Origin: Lentisphaerota bacterium
GTDB taxonomy: Bacteria; Verrucomicrobiota; Kiritimatiellia; JAAZAB01
DNA length: 23,998 bases
Assembly: GCA_016182435.1 (NCBI GenBank)
Contig: JACPGN010000089.1
Location: 1-23,998 of the forward strand
Direction: 5' to 3'
Shown here piece after piece: positions 12,914 to 21,800 of the stretch (the stretch's first letter is position 1; each line of letters starts with the position of its first letter). The notes beneath the pieces were generated by a model that ran no database searches, was not told the origin of the DNA, and saw nothing but the letters and a program-made list of their open reading frames with translations. The position numbers and the translations under genes are program-made.

Positions 12914-15900
12914 TCATTCCCGCGCCGGGACGTATGCACCTCCGCCGAAGTCGCCGCTGATTTCCTGGTAGCCCTGCGTGGAGAGGAATAGCTGCCAGAA
13001 ACCCGCCTGCTGATGATAGACGGCCAAGTCCGCTTTCCCGTCGCCGTCGTAATCCGCCGGAACAGGCAGACCGTTTATATCCCCGGCCACGCCGCCCTGC
13101 CAGGTATATTGGCCTGTTGTTTCCAGCGATGCGGACAACAGCACCTGCCAATAAGCCGTGGCCGGAGCATACACCGCCGGATCGGTAAGCCCGTCGCCAT
13201 CGTAATCCGCCGAGGCTATCAGCCAGCCCGGACCGCCAAACTCGCCGGTTACCCGATAATAGCCCAGGGACGACGGACCCAATATCCATATCCCGGTCGC
13301 CTGGTTATACGCGGCCGGATCAGCCAGGCCGTCGCCGTCGTAATCCCCGGGCACAGGACTATATCCCGACGACATTCCCGGCGATTCCTTAAGCGCGTAG
13401 CCCTCGGCCGATGACAAACCATACCACCATCCGTCCGCATCACGATAAATAACCGGATCGGTCTTGGCGTCCCCATCAAAATCGCACGGCGCGGCCGTGT
13501 ATTCCGCTCCGCCCAACTGCCCGCTTATGATTTGGCCGGTGGATGATAACAATGCCGCCCACTGTCCACTGGAACGCTCATAGACCGCCATATCGGTTAG
13601 ACCGTCGCCGTCGTAATCGCCGAGAACCGACGTCCACCCCATCCCAACATCCCCCACACTGATGTCCGCATCATACCGATCTCCGGACAATTCCAAATAC
13701 CATCGTCCCAAACTGCTCTGATAGAGACATCCGTCGGACTTCCCGTCACCATCATAATCGTTGAACGAGCGGCCCATGGAATTAACGCCGCTGGCCTTGA
13801 TTCTGACTGATCCGGCGGCTTCGGCCGTGTTGTTTGCCATGTTCGGATCGTTAAGCTCACTCAGATGCCGCGCCGTCACTCTCACGGTTTGCACTCCGTT
13901 TAAATCTTCCCGCACGCTCAGGCCGCGCTTGGCCGCCGGCACAAGAATTATCAGCGCTTCTCCGCCCGCGCTCAGGGTCAGATTGCTCTGCGCCGATCCG
14001 ATCCAGACGCCGCCTGTAGCCGGGGGCGCCGACCCCGGACCCGCCTGCGCTGAAGCCGCTTCGGCGGGCAGGCCGGCCTCAACGAGGCCGGCTACAGTAG
14101 GCGCGGCTACATTAGCCATGTGGAAATCAAACGCCACGGCGGCCAAACTTAACGCCTTCGGACCGCTGTTCGTTACCCGGCACGATATTGTCCCGGCATG
14201 GGCGAGGTTTGTTACGTTCACCGGCAGATACACAAAATCGCTCACGCCAATATCCGCGCTCCCGGTCTTCTGCTCCGGCGCCAAGCCCGCATAGCCCATG
14301 CCCACGTAGCTCAGCGGACTGATCAGCGCCGCCGTCTTGGCGCGGACCCAGTAGTAATAGGCGTTGATTGGATTGATGGCGTAATCGTCGTAGTAGTAGG
14401 ACGTGGAGCGTGGAGCGTCGAGCGTAGAGCGTAATGGCTGATCCATTCGACGTTCGATGTTGGATGTTGAGCGTTGGATGTTGAATGTTTTCAGGCTCTG
14501 ACTCTCCAGAATATCCGCAACCCGTCCGGCCGTGTCCGCGTCATTAGTTTGACTTCGCCAGATTTCGTATCCGGTGGCCCCGTCCACGCCCTGCCAGGTC
14601 ACCCTGATCCTGTTCGTATAAGACCCCTCCGTGGCCGAAACTCCCGCGGGCGTCCCGATGTTCGTGGAGACCAATAGATACACGCCGGCAAAGAGCGTCG
14701 TGCTTCCGCCAGTTACAAATTGGCTTTGATTGCTCGGCGCCACGTAGCCGGCTAATGCGCCATAGCTGACTCCATACAGACCGGTTACCGCGCTGACCGC
14801 CGCCAGATTCCCCGTGCCGGACAGCGGCCCGGTGTATTCCGCCGGCGCGCTCAATGCCCATGAGCCGCCGACAGGCGTTACGTTAATCGCCAGCCAGCCG
14901 TCCACCGTCGGTGGTGTTGGCGCGGGCAGAACATCAAACGTGTTGGTCACGTCCGGCGCGGAGTTCCAGTTGGTATTTCCGGCCTGACTCGCGATCACGC
15001 TTACTGTGCCTGAACCGGTGAATGTCAGATTAGTCAGGCCGGAAATCGTTCCGGGGCCGGACCCAACCGTAAAGTTTGTCACGGAGAGCCCGGAACTCGC
15101 CTGGGCCGCCAACCCGACCGTGCTGGTCGTTGCAAAGACCGACGCGTTCGTCGGCGTAAAGTTCGTGATTACCTGGTTCTGTTTTGCGCCCGTGCCGGCC
15201 AGATAGACGATATAAGGCGTGGTGGTGGAATTATTGGCAATCAGCACCGCGGCAGTATAAGCCCCGGCATTTTGGGGCGCGAACCGGATCGTAAAATTGG
15301 ATACTCCGCCAACACTAATCGAAGATGGAACACCGGAAATCGAAAATGCTCCGGCTCCCGCTCCGTTCGTAGTCATTCCGCTGATGACCAGCGTATTATT
15401 GCCAGGATTGGTGATGGCGAAGGTATTGGTTAGAGCTGATCCCCAAGTCAGGGAACCGAAATCCGCGCCCTTGGCGGCCGATGCGGCCTCGCCACTGGCA
15501 ATGGCCGCCCCGTTAGTGCCTAACACGGCCATTTGCGCGAAAAGCGACCACTTGGCATAAAGCATCAGGTTGTCGGGACCGCTGTAACCGGCGCCGGATG
15601 CGTAATCGGTTCCATTTCCATCCGACCGCGTATTCCAGCCTGAAAAATTATAACCGGCCTTCACCATGGCGCCCGGCCCGGAAATATTGGTGCTGCCGCC
15701 ATTCGTAACAACCTGTTGAGACGGGACCGTTCCGCCCGTGTATCCGTTCCCGGAATAGGTGATGGTGAACCCGTTAAAATTCGTGAACACGGGAAGCAGG
15801 GTGATGTTCGTGTTGACGGCAACCAGATATGGATTATTGGTTGAGGCCGTGCCGCTGCCGCCCAGCGCATAATCCCAGCGAACAAACAGATTGCTGACCG

Positions 15901-17392
15901 CGGGAATCGCCGTCACCGTGACCACTGTTCCAGAGGGATAGATATCGCCATAAACAGAGGCCCCGGAGACAGTGCCGCCGTTGGTTGCGACCACCTTTAA
16001 CATAAACAGGTTGGACGCAGTCCCCACCGCCGCGCCGACGATCAACGAATTGGTCCGGTTCATCCCATTCTGATCAACCAGCACCTCGAAATTCGACGAA
16101 CTTGCGCCGGACAGGTCCACCCATTGCGTGTTATTGCTGTAATACCCCACGACCGGGTTGGTCTGCGACGATGAAAATGCCGCCCGGCATCCCTTGCCTA
16201 CGGCAAAGCTTGGGCTGGCGTTGGATTGCAGGAGCGCGGTCGGCGTCAGGTTGGTGGCTGTAAGCCTCACCAGAAATGGTTGATAGATGGTGTTCGTGCC
16301 TACCGGAGCTCCACCCGCGTTTAATACTACGGCATTGGCGCCGCCAGCGAATATGGAGTCGTCGGATCCGTTCGTAGCGCCGGCGTACAAGGTATTGCTG
16401 ACGCTGACTCCCAATTCATTCGTGGTGGAATGGAAAACGCAGTAATAGGCGCTTATGCTTCCTGTTCCCGAATAATGCTCAAAATCATTGAGATCATTGG
16501 TGCCGTTATTGTTCCAATAATTATAGGCAAAGAGCGAGTTGACCAACTTGACCGAACCGTCGCTGCTGACTTGTGCGATTGCTCCGCCCTTATAAGAAGT
16601 GCTAAACGCAATATTCCCGGCGAATGTGCAGTCCACGAAGAAGGAGTCGCCACTAAGATATTGCTCGAAGCCTCCGCCAAGTTCCGTGCTCTTATTGTGC
16701 GCGAAAGTGGAGTTGTTCACATAGAGATTCCCCCCGCTCATGTTCACACCGCCCCCGCCTCCGCCCGAACCGGACAAGCTGCGGTTTTCGCTGATCGTGC
16801 AATCTTCGATGAACATCTTTGCCGAGGCTCCGCTGTTCAGAAAACCTCCGGCATATTGGGCGCCGTTGCGGCTGACATTGCAATTCAGCAGGTAGAGTGT
16901 GCCGGCATTATAGACGCCGCCGCCGCCCTGGGATGGTCCCCCTGATTGGGCAATGGTCATGTCCTCCAGCACCAGCGTTCCGGAAGCGTTATTGATGGCG
17001 CCGGCGGCATTGCCGCCTTTGACGGTCAAATTTTGGATGAAATTGGTCTTGCCGCTTGCGCTGATGGTGAACACGCGGAAGGTTGAGGCGCTACCCCCAT
17101 TGGTAACGCCGGATTCGTCAAACCCGGGAACGGGCACGGAGATCGAATAATCATTGCCCTCTATGGTCAGCCCCTTACCGCTGATTGCGACGGCGTTGCT
17201 GACCGTGATATTTTGGGAGATGGCGATCGTATCGCCATTGACGGCATTGGTTATGGCGTTGGTCAGCGCGGCATAGTCCCCGACGTTCCAGGTCGCAGAG
17301 CGCGCCGCCCACGGCAGGAAAACGATCGCGCAAGCAAGCAGAGCAACATGGACGTGTTTGCGGCCTGTCAAACGGAATGAAGTCTTCATCAT
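12914..17392 (-). CDS. Giant secreted multidomain surface protein (beta-helix, InlB-type, ASH-like, Fn3, six FG-GAP/VCBS repeats)
   Basis: 1492 aa. Signal peptide: basic start, hydrophobic VALLACAIVFLPW, likely cleavage near residue 33. Residues ~35-400 form a right-handed beta-helix of the Pmp/choice-of-anchor kind (TIEGNDYSI, GGGVYNAGTLYL, GGGFEQYLSGDSFF). About 544-611 is an InlB/Listeria-Bacteroides repeat (ITYSGNGYTGGTVPSQQ to LMLYAKW). About 650-732 is an ASH/choice-of-anchor-D domain (NTFAITNPGNNTLVISG to IRFAPQNAGAY). About 920-1050 is a fibronectin III-like domain. About 1210-1492 holds six FG-GAP/VCBS-like repeats with calcium-binding DYDGDG(L/K)xD loops (one reads DFDGDAKTD). No LPXTG, PEP-CTERM or autotransporter barrel is seen. 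Probably an exported adhesin or extracellular binding protein. Two dispersed repeats are inserted in frame (residues ~968-997 and ~1099-1126). An AAGGAATAGG site precedes the double ATG start. Confidence 0.85.
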   Translation of the reverse strand: MMKTSFRLTGRKHVHVALLACAIVFLPWAARSATWNVGDYAALTNAITNAVNGDTIAISQNITVSNAVAISGKGLTIEGNDYSISVPVPGFDESGVTNGGSASTFRVFTISASGKTNFIQNLTVKGGNAAGAINNASGTLVLEDMTIAQSGGPSQGGGGVYNAGTLYLLNCNVSRNGAQYAGGFLNSGASAKMFIEDCTISENRSLSGSGGGGGGVNMSGGNLYVNNSTFAHNKSTELGGGFEQYLSGDSFFVDCTFAGNIAFSTSYKGGAIAQVSSDGSVKLVNSLFAYNYWNNNGTNDLNDFEHYSGTGSISAYYCVFHSTTNELGVSVSNTLYAGATNGSDDSIFAGGANAVVLNAGGAPVGTNTIYQPFLVRLTATNLTPTALLQSNASPSFAVGKGCRAAFSSSQTNPVVGYYSNNTQWVDLSGASSSNFEVLVDQNGMNRTNSLIVGAAVGTASNLFMLKVVATNGGTVSGASVYGDIYPSGTVVTVTAIPAVSNLFVRWDYALGGSGTASTNNPYLVAVNTNITLLPVFTNFNGFTITYSGNGYTGGTVPSQQVVTNGGSTNISGPGAMVKAGYNFSGWNTRSDGNGTDYASGAGYSGPDNLMLYAKWSLFAQMAVLGTNGAAIASGEAASAAKGADFGSLTWGSALTNTFAITNPGNNTLVISGMTTNGAGAGAFSISGVPSSISVGGVSNFTIRFAPQNAGAYTAAVLIANNSTTTPYIVYLAGTGAKQNQVITNFTPTNASVFATTSTVGLAAQASSGLSVTNFTVGSGPGTISGLTNLTFTGSGTVSVIASQAGNTNWNSAPDVTNTFDVLPAPTPPTVDGWLAINVTPVGGSWALSAPAEYTGPLSGTGNLAAVSAVTGLYGVSYGALAGYVAPSNQSQFVTGGSTTLFAGVYLLVSTNIGTPAGVSATEGSYTNRIRVTWQGVDGATGYEIWRSQTNDADTAGRVADILESQSLKTFNIQRSTSNIERRMDQPLRSTLDAPRSTSYYYDDYAINPINAYYYWVRAKTAALISPLSYVGMGYAGLAPEQKTGSADIGVSDFVYLPVNVTNLAHAGTISCRVTNSGPKALSLAAVAFDFHMANVAAPTVAGLVEAGLPAEAASAQAGPGSAPPATGGVWIGSAQSNLTLSAGGEALIILVPAAKRGLSVREDLNGVQTVRVTARHLSELNDPNMANNTAEAAGSVRIKASGVNSMGRSFNDYDGDGKSDGCLYQSSLGRWYLELSGDRYDADISVGDVGMGWTSVLGDYDGDGLTDMAVYERSSGQWAALLSSTGQIISGQLGGAEYTAAPCDFDGDAKTDPVIYRDADGWWYGLSSAEGYALKESPGMSSGYSPVPGDYDGDGLADPAAYNQATGIWILGPSSLGYYRVTGEFGGPGWLIASADYDGDGLTDPAVYAPATAYWQVLLSASLETTGQYTWQGGVAGDINGLPVPADYDGDGKADLAVYHQQAGFWQLFLSTQGYQEISGDFGGGAYVPARE
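14015..14096. repeat. 82-bp element with 9-bp terminal inverted repeats inside the surface-protein gene
   Basis: Ends are TGTAGCCGG (14015-14023) and CCGGCTACA (14088-14096). Inside, a perfect 9-bp hairpin (14072-14080 / 14084-14092, loop AAC) and a CCGGGG/CCCCGG pair (14020-14038) add structure. It is translated as the Ala/Gly/Pro-rich stretch TVAGLVEAGLPAEAASAQAG, unlike the flanking beta-sandwich sequence. It looks like a MITE- or REP-like unit captured as coding sequence. Confidence 0.75.
14401..14490. repeat. Word-repeat element inserted in frame in the Fn3 domain
   Basis: About 90 bp in two halves: GTGGAGCGTGGAGCGTCGAG-type words (14403-14431) and CGTTCGATGTTGGATGTTGA-type words (14449-14490). 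The second half is the reverse complement of the word family at 10689-10727. In the protein it reads TFNIQRSTSNIERR and then RSTLDAPRSTS, which interrupts the expected short loop between ...ADILES and ...YYDDYAINP of a fibronectin III-like domain without breaking the frame. Confidence 0.8.
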
Positions 17393-17433
17393 TATCCTAT
17401 TCCTTGATTATTGATCAGCAAGCCGGCCGCGAC

Positions 17434-17712
17434 TCATGCTTCCGCAAAAGCTTCCACCTTGAGGCGATAGCCGAGATGGCGGAGCAGATTTTCGCAATCC
17501 TCCCACGTTAAGCCGAAGGCCCTTACATCGGCAAGCCCAAGCCTGGCAATCGCGTCCCGGACTGCCGTTCCCTGGGTCACGTCAATATCGCCCTCCCGGA
17601 TCGCGTTCTCTGCCCAATCCGTCAGTTCCGCCATGTCCATCTGATGATGGAGCACGGCGATAATTTTATTCGCGACGATTTCTTTTGTGATCATGGTCAT
17701 ACTTGCGTTCAT
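17434..17712 (-). CDS. Small protein of unknown function (WEDCENLLRHLGY motif)
   Basis: About 92 aa from ATG at 17712; starts at 17700 or 17694 (MITKEIVANKII...) are equally possible and none has a strong ribosome-binding site. The protein is acidic, soluble and mainly helical by eye: KEIVANKIIAVLHHQ, MAELTDWAENAIREGD, VRDAIARLGLADVRAFGLTWEDCENLLRHLGYRL. The pattern of conserved-looking aromatic and acidic residues resembles small stand-alone proteins met in environmental genomes, but I cannot name a family or function. It lies 41 nt upstream of the surface-protein start on the same strand, so the two may be co-transcribed. A role as antitoxin-like or regulatory protein would be a guess. Confidence 0.6.
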   Translation of the reverse strand: MNASMTMITKEIVANKIIAVLHHQMDMAELTDWAENAIREGDIDVTQGTAVRDAIARLGLADVRAFGLTWEDCENLLRHLGYRLKVEAFAEA

Positions 17713-17883
17713 TCTGCGCGCGGTTATCCATAACCTACGATTAACTGACGACATAACGCGACATGGCGTTGCCTGGAAACGCATGTAAAGTTGGCTTTTT
17801 TAGAGTCTGTGTCAACGAAATAAACGGATGAATCTGGGAACGGACAGGTGCATCGTGACTCCCTGGGGAAGAAGAGGGCGAGG

Positions 17884-18774
17884 TCAGCGTGCGGCGCTGC
17901 GCAAGGCTTGGGCGATGGCGGCAATATGTTCGGGGCCGGCGCCGCAGCAGCCGCCGACGATATCAGCGCCCGCGGCCAGGAGCTCAGGAACTTTTTCGGC
18001 CATCATGGCGGGCGTATCGGGGAATACGTCCACGCCGTTGCGGTTGACCGGCAGCCCGGCATTGGGGTGGACGATAATGGGCGCTGCGGGCGCCGCCGCG
18101 CGGATTTCCTTCACGACTTCAATCATCGGTTGGATCCCGTGGCCGCAGTTGGCGCCGATGATATCGGCGCCGGCCGCCAGGCACGCCTCAGCCATTTGCG
18201 CGGGGGTGACGCCCATCATGGTGCGAAATTCGCCCTTGGCCGTGCGTTCAAAAGTGAATGTGCAGATAATTTCGAGCCGGGTGTTTTCCCGGGCGGCCTT
18301 GATGGCCAGAGCGGCCTCGTCTATGGCCGACATGGTTTCGATCAGTGCGGCATCGGCGCCGCCGCCGGCAAGCGCCTGGGCCTGTTCCTTAAAGGCGGCA
18401 TACAGTTCATCTTTGGTAACATCGCCCATCAGCAACAGCTTGCCGGTTGGGCCCATCGAGGCGATCACGGCATGTTCCCGGCCGGCCGCTTCGCGTGAAA
18501 TGGCGGCGGCGGAGCGGTTAAGCTCGCTCACGCGCTTGTCTAAGCCGTAAGCGGCCAGCTTCAAACGCGAACCGCCGAAACTGTTGGTTTTAATCAGGTC
18601 CGCGCCGGCAGCCACATAGCTCCGGGCAATTTCCAGCACGGCCTCGCGCCGGGTCGCGCACCAGAGTTCGGGGCATTCGCCGGGTTTAAGTCCCTGGCGC
18701 TGGAGGAAGGTGCCCCAGGCGCCGTCAGACGCGAGCTTGCGACCTTGTTTTAACTGCTCAGTGATCCGTGCCAC
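17884..18774 (-). CDS. Homocysteine S-methyltransferase family protein
   Basis: A 296-aa TIM-barrel enzyme. The family transfers a methyl group from a donor (S-methylmethionine, betaine, or methyl-corrinoid in MetH-type enzymes) to homocysteine, making methionine. Motifs seen: DGAWGTFLQRQG near the N-terminus, ADLIKTNSFGGSRLKL, ASMGPTGKLLLMG, DAALIETMSAIDEAALA, and the zinc-binding cysteines Cys210 (GANCGHG) and Cys276-Cys277 (GGCCGAG). NCGHG and the length match the MetH N-terminal module as a stand-alone protein, so the methyl donor may be a corrinoid protein encoded elsewhere. Its last ~20 codons occur twice more in the window (10778, 12830) as fragments. It starts 84 nt downstream of the glycoside hydrolase stop, on the same strand. 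Confidence 0.88.
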   Translation of the reverse strand: MARITEQLKQGRKLASDGAWGTFLQRQGLKPGECPELWCATRREAVLEIARSYVAAGADLIKTNSFGGSRLKLAAYGLDKRVSELNRSAAAISREAAGREHAVIASMGPTGKLLLMGDVTKDELYAAFKEQAQALAGGGADAALIETMSAIDEAALAIKAARENTRLEIICTFTFERTAKGEFRTMMGVTPAQMAEACLAAGADIIGANCGHGIQPMIEVVKEIRAAAPAAPIIVHPNAGLPVNRNGVDVFPDTPAMMAEKVPELLAAGADIVGGCCGAGPEHIAAIAQALRSAAR

Positions 18775-18858
18775 AGGATTTCCTCGATTTGTTTGCGGGT
18801 GAAAGAATACTACACGAGTTGAAAGGTTAAAGGATTAAGAAACGGGCGGCAGGCGTTT

Positions 18859-21800
18859 TTATGCGTCTTTAGGATGGCTCGTGATGGAACTGTCCCGGAT
18901 GTGCAGGGCATAGGTGAGCAATCGTTCCAGGTAGAGTGCCGCGCGGGGCTCGGCCGCCATGCGCTCGGGCGCCAACACCTGGTCGACAATGACACAGCCC
19001 GCGCCGATCCGTTTCTCCGCGCCGGCCGGGATTTCTTCACGTTGGGTGTACCAGATGCCCGTTCCCGTCAATGTGATCGGCCGTAGATCATCGCCTTGCA
19101 GACCCGCCTCGATCAGATGGGCGATTCGGTCTTGCGCATGGTCGTACCATAAACTGAAGTAGAACGGATCAAGTCCGCCGACTACCGGGTGGCCGGTTTT
19201 GCGGCTGACAAATTGATGGCCGCTGAGCGGGCGTACGCTGATGCTGTGTCGGCCGATTTGCCACGTTGCCCCGGCGGCTTGAGCAAGACCGAGCAATGTC
19301 CCGCCGGCTTCCACATAGGCGGCTAAATCTCTGCCCATGTCCGCAAGCGCGTCAGCCCGATCGGCGATCACCAAGTCGGTTCCTGTTGTTTGTTTCGACC
19401 ACGGTACTGGATGACCGCCGAAAGCCATTGCCAGTTGCCAGGCCCGCCCGCCCTTATGGCCGAGGATGGCCACTCTGCGTCGAGCCATTAATTCGTGGTC
19501 CGCCTCAGGAAACACGGTGAGCCGTAGCGTAGAGTCGTGCACTACCGTGCCGTTGTTATCGAGCAGTGAGGCGTATACTGCCAGTGGTGTCGGCGCCTTC
19601 ACTTGGGGGGTCGGCCATTGCAGGCGCCCCTGGAAGTTGGAGGCGACAGGATTGATCCGGGCATCGCGCGTGTTGATGAGTTGCGTTTTTCCGTCCTGTA
19701 TAATCCAATAGACAATACGCGGGTGTTCCGGGACCGTCGGCCTGTCGTTCAGCACCCACAACTCCACGTTCAGGGGTTTCCCTCCGGTTATCGCGTGACG
19801 ATCTGTGCGCAGGTTGACGGCCAACGGTGTGTTGGCGTCGGCGTAGGCAAAATAGCCGGGCAGTGGTTCGCGCTCGACGCTGCACAACGCTTTGAGCCAG
19901 TTGTTCGGCCAAGCGTTGATCAGGAGGTGGAGCGCGGTGCTGTTGATGATGTCTACCCGGCGCCGGAAAGCCTCGTGCATGAACCGCACCGCCCAGGCCT
20001 GGTGATGATGGGTTGCGGCGATCCAGTCCTTGATTGTATCCTGCCGGTCATACCACTGGTGATGCCAGCCCCAGGCTTGGCACCAGGGGATGCGTTCGGG
20101 CGTCCAGCCTGGATCGTCATCACGGTCCGGCAGCCATTCGGCCGGATAACGTTTACGCATCGTCGCCAGCGGCTCGAGCGCTTCGGCGCCGTATTCCCCG
20201 ACGCCACAGCGCCAGCCCTTCTTGATGTCAAACAACTCGCCCTTATGCAGCTTGCCCACTTCCACGCCGTGGTCTTCGTGCATGCATACGTAGGCGTGTT
20301 GGTCCAGCATGCCGTGCCGCGGAGGCGGGTCATAGTCTCCGTCGACACACTTGATGACCCGGTCGGGGTTATAAAGCCGGGTATAGTTGATGCAAACCTC
20401 GAAGAAATCCTCCAGCGTCTCACGCGCCACCCGGCGGTGCCGGCGGTCGGACTGCCCCGCGGCGGAGAAGGGCTCGTTGATCAAGCTGGATATCACAGCG
20501 GCAGGATGTGAGCGAATCAGGCGTTCCATTTCGCCGGCCTGGCGCGCGGTTTCCTCAACACAGGAATGACGCAATCCGGCGAACATCGGCAGGTCGGTCT
20601 GAAATAACACCCCCAGTCGATCGCACAGGTCGTACACTTCCCGTTGCACGGGGCGCTGGGTGATTCGCCAGAAATTTATATGCGCGGCCTTGCCGATGAG
20701 CAAGTCCTCGATGGTTTGTTCGGGGTTGCCTTGCTGGATCGGCACACTCAGGTTGCCCATCTCGTTCGTGCCGCGCAGAATGAGCGGGTCGCCGTTGAGA
20801 TAGAAGGTGCCGCGCCGCGGAGGGGTCGTGTCCTGGATGAAACTGCGCATGCCGAAGTGAACATCCCGCACGTCCTCTGTCCGGCCATGCTTATCCTCGC
20901 AGATCAGGCGCACGCGCAGGGTGTAGAGGTGGGGCTCGTTTGGTGTCCACCAGCGGAACACGGGCATGTCGAAAAAAAGCTTGTAGATCGAGACTTTGGG
21001 GCCGGCAGGGTTCAGGTCATGACGCCCAATCGGAATCGGTTCGCCCTCGAAGTTGTTGGGATAAACGGTCAGTTCGGCCGCCGTCGGCACGCGGTTGTAG
21101 TCGCTACGATAGGTTTCCAGCCAGAGTTCGGCCTTCTTCTCTTCGGGAAAGGGTCGGACAAAGAGATCGTGGATGGCCGTTGTAGGACAGCTCTCAAGGG
21201 TGACTGGCTGCCAGATGCCGGCGCCAGGCGGGCAATGCGTCCAACCATTAGGGCTGTCCCAGCCCTGTCCCGTGCCGCCATAAACCTTGTCGCCGTCAAG
21301 TTGGTGGTGTTCCGGGACTGGCTGGTAGGGCCGGCAGAATCCCTCGATCCCCATCTGGATCGCGTCATTTTCCACGCGCACCAGCAACACTTGGCTGCCG
21401 TTGGGTCGCAGCCTGTCGGTGATGTCGAAACCGAAGGGCGCAAATAGCCCTTCATGGCGGCCCACAAAAGCCCCGTTGACGAAAACCTCGCAGAGGTAGT
21501 CCACGGCCTGGAAACGGAGCCACACGCGCCCGCCGGCGAGCCACGCTTCGTCCACGCTAAAAGACGCGCGGTAATAACCGGCCCAGGGGCCGATCGGTCC
21601 CCGGTAGTGGGGGATACTTACCGTTTTCCAGTTCCCCGCATCCGTGTAAGGACGCTGCGCGTCCTTGCGGTCATCGGGTGTTTCCAGGCGGAACTCGAAA
21701 CGATTCAGCGCCAGCCGGGGCCGGGTCTTGTGGTTCGGAGGCGTCCCGTCGCGCAGGAACGGCTCGTAGTGGCGGCGCAACTCGGTTACCCGCGCGGCGA

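Noticed and set aside
13013..13790. Regularly spaced GTCGCCGTCGTAATC-like repeats resembling a repeat array
   Set aside because: They are the DYDGDG calcium-loop codons of the FG-GAP/VCBS repeats on the minus strand; spacing (~45-50 codons) and variation follow the protein repeat, not a CRISPR.
17692..17712. MTMIT start resembling lacZ-alpha vector sequence (possible contamination)
   Set aside because: Only five residues match and the following sequence (KEIVANKII) is unrelated to LacZ; a coincidence.
20644..21447. Long open frame on the + strand opposite the GH2 gene
   Set aside because: It has no ribosome-binding site and resembles no family, while the minus strand carries clear GH2 domains and catalytic motifs.
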